From: Tuctoria greenei | Lineage: Eukaryota > Streptophyta > Magnoliopsida > Poales > Poaceae | DNA length: 64,000 nucleotides | Assembly (NCBI GenBank): GCA_036927565.1 | Contig: JAYESD010000005.1 | Coordinates: 83,368,301 to 83,432,300 of the forward strand | Reading direction: 5' to 3' | Part shown: positions 34,921 through 46,547 of the stretch, piece by piece | Layout: each line of letters begins with the position of its first letter | How positions within the stretch are numbered: the first letter of the stretch is position 1 | Notes under the pieces: model-generated | Told to the model about the DNA's origin: nothing | The model's database searches: none | Seen by the model: only the letters and a program-made list of their open reading frames with translations | Position numbers and translations under genes: made by a program

Positions 34921-37900
34921 GAGAGGTAATGATGAAATTATGTTTATTGATGAATTAATTTATGTTGATTTGCAAGAAATACATGGTGGATTGACTCGGG
35001 TGCAACTGTTCATATTGCAAATTCTATGCAGGGCTTCCATACAACCCAAGACCTTCAGGACAGGGGAAGAAGCCTTAAAGTTGCTAATGAAAGAAGCGAA
35101 GGTTCAAGCTGTGGGTCCTCTCATATTAAAGTTGCATTCAGGACATCTGCTTAGATTGAATAATGTTCTTTATGTTCCTTCCTTGAGTAGGAATCTCATT
35201 TCAGTTTCATGTTTAGATGATGACAATTATACTTGTTAATTTGGTAATGAACAATGTATCTTGATGCATTGTAATAAAAATGTTGGCCTCACCTTCCGAC
35301 GAGGAAAGTTATATATGTTATCTTTACATGTTTCTGTTATGCACGTAAATGATGATTTTGATGATGATGTAAATTTGAAATACAGCGCTGAAACAAAATG
35401 GAAAGGCGTTAGTACATCATCGAAATTGTGGCACCATCGCCTTTGCCACATTTCGAGGGGGGGATTGAACGATTAATTAAAAATGACACGCTTCTTCCAC
35501 TTGACTTCTTAGATATTGATTATTGCATTGATTGCATTAAAGGAAAATAGATTAAGACAATAAAGAAGGGAGCGACAAGAGCCACTAAAGTCTTAGAGCT
35601 CATTCATACTGACATATGTGGGCCTTTTAACATTAAATCTATAGATGGTTTTGCTTCATTCATAACCTTCACAAATGATTTTTCTCGCTATGGATATATT
35701 TATCCCATACGTGATCAATCGAAAGCTTTGAACAAATTTAAAGTTTTTACAGCCGAAGTTGAGAACCAACTTAATGAGAAGATCAAAGTAGTACGACCTG
35801 ATCGCGGGGGAGAATATGACGGAAAACATGCTCCTTATGGGCAAATTCCAGGACCTTTTGCAAGGTTTCTAGCTGAGAATGGAATTGTTGCTCAATACTC
35901 AATGCCTTGTGAACCTCAGCAGAACAGCGTTGTTGAGCGATGCAATCGCACACTAATGGATATGGTGTGAAGCATGCTTAGTCACGCAAGTTTACTAGTG
36001 AGCATATGAATGGGGGCTTTAAAGACACGTACTTAATCTTGCTCCAACAAAAGCAGCACCGAACACACCTTACGAGATGTGGACAGGAAAGAATCCCAAC
36101 TTGAATTGTTTACGTGTGTGGGGTTACCCTGCAGAAGCTAAAGTATTCAATCCACAACTTAAGAAATTAGACCCAAAGACAAACAACTGTTTCTTTATTG
36201 GGTACCCTCAACGGGGAAAGGGATATCGCTTTAATTTTCCAAATCACGTGACAAAATTTGTAGAGACAAGACAGGCGGTATTCTTTGAGGATAATGTCAT
36301 GGAAGTGAGGAAGATTGATCTTGAGGAGAAACGGGTTTACTTACCATCCCCGAATATCCAAGAGTTCATCTTTCCATTTAAAAATGTTGTCATGACACCG
36401 AACCCTCCTCTCATTCATTCCAGAAATAATGAAAATGTTGCTACAAATGAAAAAGTAACCGAGAATCCAGAATCGAAGATTGATCTTCCACCATCCCCTC
36501 TGTTGTGTAGATCACAACGTGAAAGAAGAAATCCCATCTCAGATGACTATGTCACCTACATGACTGATGACGTAAGTGGCATGGGTAAAGTAGAAGATCC
36601 TTCTTCTTATAAAGAAGCTATGACAAGTGAAAATTCGTCGAAATGGCTTATGGCTATGGAAGATGAATTAAAGTCAATGGGCACTACTGATGTTTGGGAC
36701 CTAGTAGAAATTCCCGAAGGAGCCAAAAGAGTTGGATGCAAATGGGTTTATAAAACCAAATATGACTCCAAAGGGAATATCGAAAAGTTCAAAGCAAGAC
36801 TAGTGGTTAAAGGGTTTACACAACGAGAAAGAATCGATTATAACGAAACATTTGCTCCAGTGTCAACCAAAGATTTGTTCAGAATTGTGATGGCATTGAC
36901 AACACATTATGATTTAGAGCTGCACCAAATGGATGTTGAAATTGCATTCTTAAATGGTGATTTAAATGAAGATCTATATATGGCACAACCAGAAGGTTTT
37001 GTCGTTGAAGGAAAAGAACACACGGCGTGTCGTCTGAAGAAATCCATTTATGGCTTGAAGCAAGCCTCGAGGCAATGGTACCTCAAGTTCGATAAAGTGA
37101 TCCGAACTCTTGGTTTTACAGAAAATGCTGTGGACAACTACATATACATCAAATTTACAGGCAGTAAGTTCACAATTTTGGTCCTATATTTGGATGACAT
37201 ACATTTGGTTTGTAACGATAAGAACATGTTACATAAGACCAAAAGCTTTCTGTCATCAAACTTTGATACGAAAAATCTCGGTGAAGCCTCTTATGTTTTA
37301 GTCATTGAAATTCATCGAGATAGGTCCAAGTACACATTGGGACTATCACAAAAAGGCATACTGTGAGAGAGTACTGAAGAAATTCAATATGCATAAGTGC
37401 TCTCCCACGTCTGCTCCAATTGTTAAGGGCGATAAATTTGGGACATTTTAATGTCCAAGGAACCAAATTGAATCTGGCCAGATGAATTCGTTTTCGTATG
37501 CTTCAGCTATCAGAAGCATTATGTACGCTCAAGTTTGTACGTGCCTTGACTTAGCTTTTGTAATGTGAATGCTTGGCAGATTTCAATCAAATCCAGGAAT
37601 TGACCACTGGAAGGCCGCGGAGAAAGTCTTGCGCTACAGGCAAGGTACTAAAGATCTCATGCTAACATATCGAAAATCTGATAATCTAGAAGTTATTGGT
37701 TATTCAGATGCTGATTTCGCCGGCTATGTGGATAGTAAGAAATCCATGTCAGGTTATATATTCACACTGGCCGGAGGAGCCATATCGTGGAAAAGCTCCA
37801 AACAAATAGTGACTGCATCATCTACGATGTTGGCAGAATTTGTAGCATGTTATAAGGCCACTGGGCAGGCTGTATGGCCAATGAATTTCATTCCCGGGCT

Positions 37901-38168
37901 CAAAGTGGTAGACAACATTAACAAGTCACTTATGCTATATTGCGATAACAAACCCGCAATTCTCTATTCGAGTAACAACAAGTCAAGTATTGCTTCCAAG
38001 CACATTGACATAAAGTATCATGTTGTGAAAGATATAATTCAGGATCATACAATTAAAGTTGAACATATCAGTACGACCGATATGCTTGCGGATCTAGTTA
38101 TAAAAGGCTTACCACCCAACATCTTTCGTAAACACATTGCCGACATAGGATTATTGGAAGCTTTATGA
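34921..38168 (+). pseudogene. pol: Copia Pol: protease, integrase, RT, RNase H; broken
   Basis: The protease core (WIDSGATVH, about 34988) is in a shifted frame. The earlier frame returns before LNNVLYVPSLSRNLISVS. A TAA at 35237-35239, a run of seven G at 35457-35463 that shifts frame, a TAG near 35550 and a TGA after the integrase motif NSVVERCNRTL (35968-35970) follow. Integrase residues HTDICGP, DRGGEYD and VVERC are visible. RT (36077-37366) has WVYKTK, QMDVEIAFLNG and YLDD at 37187-37198 instead of the common YVDD. RNase H (37569-38168) keeps YSDADFAG, AEFVA, CDNKPA and the HIDIKYH motif. Several indels separate the blocks, so no working polyprotein can be made. Confidence 0.88.
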
Positions 38169-38342
38169 TTCTGAAAAGATGGGACCTTTTAAAGAGTCGC
38201 TCCCCGTGAAGAATAATGTTTCCATTTGAAATATGTCGATGTATTATAAGTTTTGAAGTTCAATAGTTTTAATAAACTGTTGCAACGCTTCACTTTGTAT
38301 ATTATACTTATTAAGAATGGATAATAAAGTGAACCAGACGAT

Positions 38343-38354
38343 CAAGGGGGAGAA
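38343..38354 (+). other. Polypurine tract of copia element
   Basis: AAGGGGGAGAA lies immediately upstream of the 3' LTR start, the canonical copia plus-strand primer. Confidence 0.85.
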
Positions 38355-38599
38355 TGTTAGTTGATCTCGATTCATCCTGAGAAAAGAAAAGGGAAAAAAT
38401 GAGTAAAAAGAAAAAGGAAAAAAGAAAAGGGAGTCCGGTCCAACGGTACTGTGACCCTCGCACAAATCACACCACGATCGGAGGCGTTTTTGAAACTGAC
38501 CCGGCTCGGTCCCCCTACCACCTTGCTCTATAAAACGTGATTAGAGGGGAAAACATGATTAACCTTTTGGTTAACAATTCCCTAATCTCGAAAGCATAC
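38355..38599 (+). repeat. 3' LTR of copia element, first part
   Basis: TGTTAGTTGAT onward matches 32370 onward. It is interrupted after CATAC by gypsy-B and resumes at 44493. Confidence 0.92.
38595..38599 (+). repeat. Target-site duplication of gypsy-B (CATAC), left
   Basis: CATAC occurs directly before TGTCGAC at 38600 and directly after GCCGACA at 44488-44492. The uninterrupted 5' LTR has a single equivalent (TATAC) at 32610. Confidence 0.92.
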
Positions 38600-39430
38600 T
38601 GTCGACTGTTGGAGTCGACAGATCCCCTGACACTACTAAAGTGTTGAAGGAGTTTGTAGTTCGGTTTGGGCGCGCGGAGACTCAAGAAGGTGAATCACGA
38701 TTGGACACTAGAGACACAGTGGTTTACGTGGTTCGGGCCGCCTGAGCGTAATACCCTACTCCACGGGTGTGTGTGTGTTGTATTAACTTGTGAGCTTGAG
38801 AGTGTTCAAGAGTCCCATCCCCTCGTGTATCGTCGGTTTGTCCTTTTATAGTACAAGGACAGACCGTTACAAGTCAGCCTGGCCCGACATGTGGCCCTGG
38901 CGGTTACTAGTATTGATACACGAGATTAATTGTTGTTAATACCCTGTAACGGCTCCGACAGTGCCGTTACAGGTGTTATGATCGTCCGATTAAGTGTCAT
39001 TAACGTGGAGTTAATGACAATTAATCAGGTCTTGAAGTCTGCGGCTGTCCTTTGAAGATCCGGAGCCGTTACAATGTCTCCCGGAGGTTTGAAGCGGCCA
39101 GCTCAGACGTATGGACACGTGGCAGTTCCGGAGCTTGCTTGTGGGAAGCGGGAAGCTCCGGGGTGGCCTGGCACGTGTCAGGTCCGGAGCTTCTCTCGGT
39201 CAGGGGTTAAGTCCGGAGGTGCCGTTTCAGTACCTAGCCCGGAGCTTCACCCTTGCGGGTAGTAGCTCCGGTCTGACAGTACACGTGGCAACCTAGGGGT
39301 TAACCATGTTGGAGAAGCAGGTCCGATTATGTCTGACAAGTGGGCCTCCGAGGGTCTTCAATTTGAGTAGACGTCCTTCCCTTGAGATCTTTGTAACCTC
39401 AGGGGGTGTATGGTTTTTAGGGTACCGACA
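38600..39430 (-). repeat. Gypsy-B LTR, left (3' LTR in element sense)
   Basis: Homologous to the gypsy-A LTRs in reverse. TATA box reversed at 38843-38850. It is followed by the reversed polypurine tract at 39431-39449. Confidence 0.93.
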
Positions 39431-39960
39431 GTGGCCCCCTGGACCTACCTCCGGGGAAAGTCACCGGGGTGAAGTCATTCCGCCGGAGGTGGGTCCACAC
39501 TCGCGACTCTTGAACTGGGTCTTCAAGGGTCTTTGGAGGTGCCGTTGGCAGGGCTTTACAGTTAAGTCCCGACGCGTGGCGCACCTCAGGCGGCAGATAT
39601 GATCTTTGATGTGCGGATCTCTCGCAATTGAAGGTCGCCGGTTCCCGATACGAAAACCGTATCGGTTCCGCGCGCCTTGTCAGTTCGCCGCCTTTGGGTT
39701 TCCCGCCTCGTGATGACAACTGTTCGCCTGGGTAAGCACCTCGACTTGATCGTCAGGGTGGTCCCGGGCCCCCTAGTCATCGGCAGGGTTGAATTCTTGA
39801 GTAGTATCCTTGACTCTCCTGCAGTTTCCATCCAAGCGTTGCGAGGGCTTACTTAAGAAGGAAAGCGCACCGTCGGGAGTTCTTTACGCTTTCCATCTGT
39901 TCTTGCGCTCAAACTCCCGACTTGTACTTTGCTCCTCTTCTCTTGCCTAGCTGTGCTGCG
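39431..39960 (+). other. Gypsy-B region between polypurine tract and antisense-gene start
   Basis: Shared with gypsy-A 20765-21296. It contains a conserved hairpin (39646-39664) and a pyrimidine-rich stretch just before the ATG at 39961. It should hold the promoter and 5' UTR of the antisense gene, but no clear TATA box was seen. Confidence 0.6.
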
Positions 39961-42900
39961 ATGGAGTTGGGTATGCGTGAGAGTCGCTTGAAGACAGACG
40001 GCGATCTGAAGAAAGTCCGGGCCCTCATGGGGTGGTCTTCGGACTTCTTCAACCGCTCGGTCCGCGCCGGCGGAGAGCTTCCCTTTAAAAAGGAGCACTC
40101 TGGCGAGATGGTGTACTTTTCCTCGTACGCCATGGTGGGGCTGATCCCACCGTTTTCTTCTTTCTTCTTGATGCTGCTGGACTTCTATGGTCTGCAGCTG
40201 TACCACCTTGGCCCTCACTCCATTCTCCTTGTGTCCATCTTTGTCCACTTCTGCGAGATGTGGGTGGGCATCCCTCCCTGCATCGAGCTCTTCCGAACCT
40301 TCTTCACTGTCCAAACCACCGGCCGAAGCGACGAGTATCTTGGCTTCTACTACTTCTGAAGCGCAAGAAGTGCCCGTTCAAGTACCTCCGGTCATTCCCT
40401 TCCGGGAAGTGGGATGACTGGAAGAAAGATTGGGTAGTCGTCCGGGTGGAGGAGCATGAGCGGTTGGAGCTGCCAGACGGTCTGCCCGGCATTGACACGT
40501 CAGTATGGAGCGAAGTTCCGGTGCTGGCGGGAGCTTTCGACCCTGTCTTGACCAGAATCCGCCAATGTGTGGAAGGAGGATTGACTCCCCAGGCAGTGTT
40601 CTGCAACTTCCTGTCCAACAGGTGGGCACCGCTGAAGAGGAGGGAGAAGCTCGCCTGGGCCCTCAACAGCGTGATGGACGAGGACCGGGTTGAAACCGGG
40701 TTGAAGTCCAGCATGGTGGGGAAGTCCTTGGAGTTTCACCTCAAGAAATTCCAGCATGGCATCGACGTCGACGGAGATTACTTGACTCCGCCGCCAGCTT
40801 TCCTCCCTCTGAACGTGGAAGTTGAATTCAGCAGGGAGCTCCGGCGGAAGATGCCCGCGCTTGACGACCTTGGTGTCGTCGAGAGAAGATCAACTACCCG
40901 GTTGGCGATCCCCGGGTTGTCTGAAGGCGGCTCCGCCCCTGCCCCACAGCCAAGAGCTGAGGTCGTCGGCAAGGGCAAAAAGTTGGCGGAGGAGCCGGAG
41001 AGCCGGAAGAGGAAGCTGCGACATGCTGACGGAAGGTCCGTCGGGCCTGCCACTTCCCCTCCAGTTCCCCGTCCTCAGGAAGGAAGATCCTCCGCCGCCG
41101 TGGCGGCTGTCCCCGTGGTGGGGTCTTTCCGGAGCGCTACTGTTCCGGCGGTGGGATCCTCCCGGAGTGCGACTGTCCCCGTGGTGGATCCCTCCGGAGG
41201 TGCCAGCTCCGGGCACGCGACTCCGGCACGAGAAGCGGTGAGGGCCTCCAGGTCCAGGAGTTCCTCCCGATCAAGGAGAGCTCCGACCCGGGAAACGCCC
41301 GCGGCTACGGCAAGTCCTGGGAGTCCTCCCGGAGCTCCTATGCCAACCGTGACCAGCCCGGATCGTCCGGGAAAGAGGTTCCGCGCAAGCTGGTGCGTGA
41401 GCCTCCCAAGGTAATTTTTCTTTTTTACCTCGATTATCTTTTAATTGTTGCATCTGTTTGCTCAATTTCTTCGTTCTTTATCTGCAGCGTTCCCAAGAAG
41501 GGGAGTGAAGCTCCGCCCTCAGCCACAGTGTCGGAGGCTGCGAGGGCTTCTGCTCCAGCTCCGGTGCCGCCCCAAGCGGAGGCTGCGACAGCTCCGGCAC
41601 CGGCTGTCGTGGTCATGGACCTCGACTCGTCTCCAGAAGTTCCCGTGGTAGCGCCGGACCACGGGATTGAAGATGCGCCAGCGGCACCCGTTCCGGAGGT
41701 GGAAGCTCCGGGTCTTGGTGCTGCAGAAGTAGAAGCTCCGACTATTGAGTCGGTGGAAGTAGCAGTCCCGGCTTCGGAGCCGGAAAGTGCTGAAGCCCCG
41801 GCAGTTGAGCCGGAGGTAGCTGAAGCCCCGGCATGCGAGCCGGAAGTTGAAGTAGTTCCGGCAGTTGAGCCGGTTACTTCCGAAGCTCCGGTCACAGAGC
41901 CGGTAATTGTTGGAGCGCCAGCCGCAGAGCTGGCGGCTAAAGAGGTGAGGGAGCTTGAGCCTCCCTCAGAAGAAGTGTCCCGGCCGGAGCCAGTGGAGGC
42001 GACAGCGTCGATGGTACCTGTGGCAGAGCCAGAGTGCCTGAACGAAGTCGCCGGCCCCCAGCCTGAGGGGGCAAAGGAAGACTTGGTGGCGGGACCTCCT
42101 TCGATGGCGACTGAGGCCATCCTGGAGGAGGGCCCTAGCACTTTGGAAGCTCGGGGTTCCACTCTCGTAGAGTGGGACCCAATTTTTGTAAATGAAGACC
42201 CGCTGGAACCAGCGGAAGAGACCCCAGCAGGTCCGGAGCCCATCCCGCTGTCGATGTCCATCGACAACGCCTGCTCCAGTCTACGTCAGGTCCAACTGGC
42301 CTTCTTCCACGACAGCAAGGCTCTTGAAGAGGAGCGCCAAACCCTTAGGAGGTGGCGTAATCGGCTCCACTTTGAGACTAAGCTGGCGCAGTCGAGGCTT
42401 GCGGATGACAAGGAATGGATCAGGCGAGAGAAGGTCCGCCTGGAGCTCTGGGGTGAGCTGCTGGACGAGAGGGAGAGCATGACTCACGCCCTCGACGCTC
42501 AATCCCGGGAGTTCCACGACCAAGCTAAGGCTGCTAATGACGCGGCCAATGCTAGGTTTGATCAACTCGAGGCCATCAGCACCGCACTCATCAAGCGCCG
42601 AGAGGCACTTGAAGGAAGGGAAAGATGGCTCGAGGATGAGGAGCAAAAACTCCTGGAGCTACAGGATGACGTCTTGCGACATTGGAAGAGGAGCGCACTA
42701 AGAAATTGGAAGAGCGCTACCTCAAGGAAGAGGAGAAGACCTGGGTGCGGGGGCAGGAACTCTACGAATACGAGTGTGCCCTTATCGCCCGGGAGAAGAA
42801 AGTGGAGGCTAGGGAGAAGGACCTGGTCGACCGCCGGAACAAGATCCATCTCCGGGAGGAGGAGCTCGGAAGACTTGAGAAGCGGGTTGCTGCGAAGATC

Positions 42901-43359
42901 CAGCAAAACGCCTAAGAAGTTGAGCGCCTCTCCCGCGAGAATTCGGAGCTGACGGCGGCCCGGAGATCCCTGGAAGAGATGAAGAACCTGAGGAAGACGG
43001 ACTCCCTGCAAATTTGGGAGTTCCTGAGCAAGGCCGACGATGCGCTGGCGCCGATGGGTTTCAGCCCCGTGCTCCCGGATGATCCGGAGCCGGAGCCGGA
43101 CCTTGCGTTGCAAGCGTTGAGCGCCGCGGGCAGCAAGCTCTCCAAGGTGGGCGACGTCATCGCGGACCAACTGGAGGTCGAGGGGCAATCCCTGGCTAGG
43201 AACGTCACAGAATATGTGTTGACGTGCTACACCAGCCGGAACCCTCGATTTCCTCTGGACCCGCTGCTTGAAGGCCCTGTCGAAGGAGAAGGCGAAGCTA
43301 CCCGAGCCAGCGTGTCGGAGGTCGCCCAGAAGGTCGCCGAGTTCTTCCATAGGGTCTAG
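39961..43359 (+). pseudogene. Antisense-gene copy in gypsy-B (PF04195-like), frameshifted
   Basis: Same gene as 20764-17303 of gypsy-A. Exon 1 is 39961-41410, intron 41411-41487 (77 bp), exon 2 41488-43359. The N-terminal domain (MVGLIPPFS, FVHFCEMWVGIP), KWDDWKKDW block, Ser/Pro-rich part, EP repeats, coiled coil and EFFHRV end are all present. A one-base loss near 40355 gives an early TGA (40357-40359). A deletion of about 50 bp near 42677 shifts the frame again, and a TAA at 42913-42915 replaces Lys. The two codons that are stops in gypsy-A are sense here (CGA and TGG), so the copies broke independently. Confidence 0.85.
41411..41487 (+). other. Spliceosomal intron in the gypsy-B antisense gene
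   Basis: GTAATTTTTC...TATCTGCAG, T-rich, phase 2. It sits between ...LPR/S and VPKKGSE, at the same position as in gypsy-A. Removing it joins the exon frames. Confidence 0.88.
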
Positions 43360-43656
43360 GACCGTCTCTCTTAGCCTTTACTTGTATCTTCTCTTCTTCC
43401 TCAATTTTGTAATCCCTTGTCTCCAGATGTAATCTCCGGTCTTCAGATGAAATGAAATCCCCAATTTTTTGTGAATTTCATTTTTTTGTCTTCAACATCT
43501 TTGTCTTCACTTGGCCCCCTGGTAGATGTGCACAATTTGATTGTGGACATGTACCAAAAGGATGTTGAGTTTTGTTGAAGACGGATTTGCTTCGAACTTG
43601 TGGAATCTATGTCCGAAGTTTTTGATAGTGAAGGTCCCCCTACCTGGCGCGCCAAC
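43360..43656 (-). other. Gypsy-B leader and primer-binding site
   Basis: Contains the deletion junction and, at 43636-43656, the reversed GTTGGCGCGCCAGG primer block directly against the LTR. The remainder matches gypsy-A 17023-17302. Confidence 0.8.
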
Positions 43657-44487
43657 TGTCGACTGTTGGAGTCGACAGATCCCCTGACACTACTAAAGTG
43701 TTGAAGGAGTTTGTAGTTCGGTTTGGGCGCGCGGAGACTCAAGAAGGTGAATCACGATTGGACACTAGAGACACAGTGGTTTACGTGGTTCGGGCCGCCT
43801 GAGCGTAATACCCTACTCCACGGGTGTGTGTGTGTTGTATTAACTTGTGAGCTTGAGAGTGTTCGAGAGTCCCATCCCCTCGTGTATCGTCGGTTTGTCC
43901 TTTTATAGTACAAGGACAGACCGTTACAAGTCAGCCTGGCCCGACATGTGGCCCTGGCGGTTACTAGTATTGATACACGAGATTAATTGTTGTTAATACC
44001 CTGTAACGACTCCAACAGTGCCATTACAGGTGTTATGATCGTCCGATTAAGTGTCATTAACGTGGAGTTAATGACAATTAATCAGGTCTTGAAGTTCGCG
44101 GCTGTCCTTTGAAGATCCGGAGCCGTTACAATGTCTCCCGGAGGTTTGAAGCGGCCAGCTCAGACGTATGGACACGTGGCAGTTCCGGAGCTTGCTTGTG
44201 GGAAGCGGGAAGCTCCGGGGTGGCCTGGCACGTGTCAGGTCCGGAGCTTCTCTCGGTCAGGGGTTAAGTCCGGAGGTGCCGTTTCAATACCTAGCCCGGA
44301 GCTTCACCCTTGCGGGTAGTAGCTCCGGTCTGACAGTACACGTGGCAACCTAGGGGTTAACCATGTTGGAGAAGCAGGTCCGATTATGTTTGACAAGTGG
44401 GCCTCCGAGGGTCTTCAATTTGAGTAGACGTCCTTCCCTTGAGATCTTTGTAACCTCAGGGGGTGTATGGTTTTTAGGGTGCCGACA
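43657..44487 (-). repeat. Gypsy-B LTR, right (5' LTR in element sense)
   Basis: 831 bp, about nine differences from 38600-39430. TATA box reversed at 43900-43907. Confidence 0.93.
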
Positions 44488-44492
44488 CATAC
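44488..44492 (+). repeat. Target-site duplication of gypsy-B (CATAC), right
   Basis: Second copy of CATAC, directly after GCCGACA. The copia LTR continues with ACAACCCGATC. Confidence 0.92.
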
Positions 44493-44726
44493 ACAACCCG
44501 ATCTACACGAGAGCAAGTGCGGTGGGAAGGACCGAGCCTCTTCCTATCGCCCTCAAGAAGCAGGAAGACACTCACGACCGCCAACCGATCCTCCTCCTAT
44601 AAGTTGTGCTAACCCGTCCATTAATCATGTTTTAATGTTTTTTAGTGCGCAATTAGTGACTAGGCGTAAGGATTATTGTTAATCCCTAAAGTTTAAGTTC
44701 TGCATCTAAAGATTTAGAACCTAACA
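44493..44726 (+). repeat. 3' LTR of copia element, second part
   Basis: Continues the LTR from ACAACCCGATCTAC to CTAACA, matching 32611-32842. It is followed by AAAAA. Confidence 0.92.
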
Positions 44727-44731
44727 AAAAA

Positions 44732-45711
44732 ACATGGCATGGCTCACATATATGTTGCAGCATGATCACTATATGCATTTCAGGATTTGTCTGCACCAAA
44801 ACAGCAATCACCAATGTGTAAATACTCTAAATAGTTCATATGCTTGTGTGCATTTGAAAAATCATAAAACCCAGTTAAATTTCACTGAAATTTGTAGTTT
44901 GATGTTGTAAAATTTAGTTCAAGATGTCAAGAAGCTATCCTCAAATTTTCACAATTTGTGGTGTTCATTTGCCTTTTTTCGTTTCTATTTTTCAATTATG
45001 CATGTTCACTGCAACACTAGCTAGGAACTGTTGCTGCTTTGTCTCACCTCCAGCTGGGCCCCATTTGTCAGTGCGCCCTGCTCTGCTTGTGCTGCTGAAC
45101 ACCCCCCGCCTGTCACTCTCTCTGTCTTGTTGGACTTAACTGCCAGCGTCGTCCTCTCTGTATCCCCCCTCTCTTTTCTCTTTGTTTCCCCACAGCACAG
45201 AGCTTGGCTGCCATGGCAGCACACGCTGCACCAGCGATGCAAGGTGGAGTAAAGGCGCCGCTCTCTCTACACAACTACGCACTTCGCTCGCCCACAACCT
45301 CGCTGTCACGCTCGCACGTGTGAGGAGCCGAAGCAAAAAACCTAGCGGCATCTCTTCCCATCGCCACCAGCGACGAGCTACTGCAAGGCCTCTCCTGTCT
45401 GTCCGAGCAGCTCCTGAGGCGCTCGAGCAGATGTTCTTCCTCCTTCTCATGTCATGTTACCGATTCCTAATCCCCACTCGCCGGATTTCTAATTTTCCCT
45501 ATTTTTAGGTTCATTGGGCGCCATCGGTTCTTCGGCTAAATCCGTCACGCTCGAACCAAATCATGATATTCCAGTAAGGATATAGCTTCTCCACTCCCTT
45601 GCAAACTTCGAACAAACCCTAGGACCAATGTTTCAGTATATGCGCGGGAAATCGAGTTCTTGGCCGCTCGTCGCCGGGTCTGTTCCAGTGGCCGAGAGCT
45701 CGCGCTGGCCG
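44732..45711 (+). other. Unidentified inserted sequence, second part
   Basis: AT-rich to about 45030, then GC- and CT-rich with short leader-like open frames (45031-45508) and no recognised domain. It may be an LTR whose start is TGTAGCACTCC at 32232. It is interrupted by the MULE and resumes at 54026. Confidence 0.4.
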
Positions 45712-45720
45712 CACCAGCGG
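45712..45720 (+). repeat. MULE target-site duplication, left (CACCAGCGG)
   Basis: Nine identical bases (ten if the following A is counted) flank the inverted repeats here and at 54016-54024. Nine bp is the usual Mutator-superfamily duplication. Confidence 0.9.
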
Positions 45721-45721
45721 A

Positions 45722-45825
45722 GAATTTTTTTTTTAATATACGTATTTTAATTCAAATTTATATTAATAACCCTCGATTCAAATTTTTTTCAAATCTGACC
45801 GGCCGTCGTATGAGTCCCATACGAC
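45722..45825 (+). repeat. MULE left terminal inverted repeat
   Basis: GAATTTTTTTTTTAATATACG onward matches, in reverse complement, 53914-54015. Shared words include AATATACG, TTAATAACC and CGTCGTATGAG. Identity is moderate because of T-run length changes. Confidence 0.85.
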
Positions 45826-46008
45826 ATAATGAATGTCGTATGAGGCCCATACGACATGCGAATGTCGTATGAGGCCCATACGACATTTGTGGTGGCTCAT
45901 GCCACGTGTGTCGGCTGGGCCGTCCAGCGGGGCCGAAACCGGCCACGGTGGCATGTCGTATGAGGCCCATACGACATGCACAGTACCATCGTATGTGCCT
46001 CATACGAC
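45805..46008 (+). repeat. MULE left subterminal palindromes, five copies
   Basis: GTCGTATG-N5-CATACGAC (or one-base variants) at 45805, 45835, 45864, 45955 and 45988. These are probable transposase-binding sites. Confidence 0.8.
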
Positions 46009-46267
46009 ATAAACAGCCAGTTTATTTATTCAATTAAAAATAGAAGATGACTTGCAAAAAATATGAAACTTTGTAGATATGTCAAGCGAAACATGCAGAA
46101 CACAATGGTATGGTCAGATGTTATTTTAATTTTTTTTGAAAAATTTTTAAAATTCAGATTTGAATTTCATTGAAATTTCCTGAACGTCTGAAATAAAATA
46201 GCAAAAAGGATTCAAAAATCTTGAAACTTTGCAGGGAGGCTATTTGGATTATTCGTCTGACATGTAG

Positions 46268-46440
46268 CAGTGCACTGTCGTATGTGTCTTTTACGAGATT
46301 CCCCCAGTGCACTGTCGTATGTGTCTTTTACGAGATTCTCCTGACATGTACCAGTGAACTGTCGTATGTGTCTTTTACGAGATTCCCCTGACATGTACCA
46401 GTGCAATGTCGTATGTGTCTTTTACGAGATTCGCCTGACA
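46268..46440 (+). repeat. MULE left tandem array, four copies
   Basis: Units of about 38-48 bp sharing TGTCGTATGTGTCTTTTACG and CCTGACATGTACCAGTG, at about 46273, 46313, 46359 and 46407. They contain the same TCGTATG core as the palindromes. Confidence 0.8.
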
Positions 46441-46490
46441 TGGTCCATAGACTTTCGTACACTTGGTCTATAGACCCATCCACGTTCGTC

Positions 46491-46498
46491 TATAAAAG
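46491..46498 (+). promoter_or_regulatory. TATA box of the GRF zinc-finger gene
   Basis: TATAAAAG lies 50 bp before the ATG at 46548 and just after the TCGTATG array, so the terminal repeats probably serve as this gene's promoter. Confidence 0.65.
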
Positions 46499-46547
46499 GG
46501 TCCGCACCTCTTACATTTCGTATACGATTAAAGTTAGTAGTAACACA

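Larger units (their letters stand above)
38600..44487 (-). mobile_element. Gypsy-B: gag-pol-less derivative of the gypsy-A family, reverse orientation
   Basis: 5888 bp with 831-bp LTRs, primer-binding site, polypurine tract and the antisense-gene region, but no gag or pol at all. Its internal part is 4.2 kb, against 11.3 kb in gypsy-A. It is flanked by a clean 5-bp TSD, so it inserted in this reduced form by transposition. About nine LTR differences (about 1.1%) make it the youngest datable LTR element here. Proteins must have come from a complete relative. The element's sense strand is minus, so its antisense gene reads on plus. Confidence 0.93.
32370..44726 (+). mobile_element. Ty1-copia retrotransposon, both LTRs present, 3' LTR split by gypsy-B
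   Basis: LTRs start TGTTAGTTGAT and end CTAACA. Primer site, leader, gag, pol and polypurine tract are in normal order. After subtracting gypsy-B (5888 bp plus 5-bp TSD) the element is about 6.46 kb. The LTRs differ at roughly 6% of positions by eye. Coding regions carry several stops and frameshifts. The lineage within copia (Tork, Ivana or other) was not decided. Confidence 0.9.
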
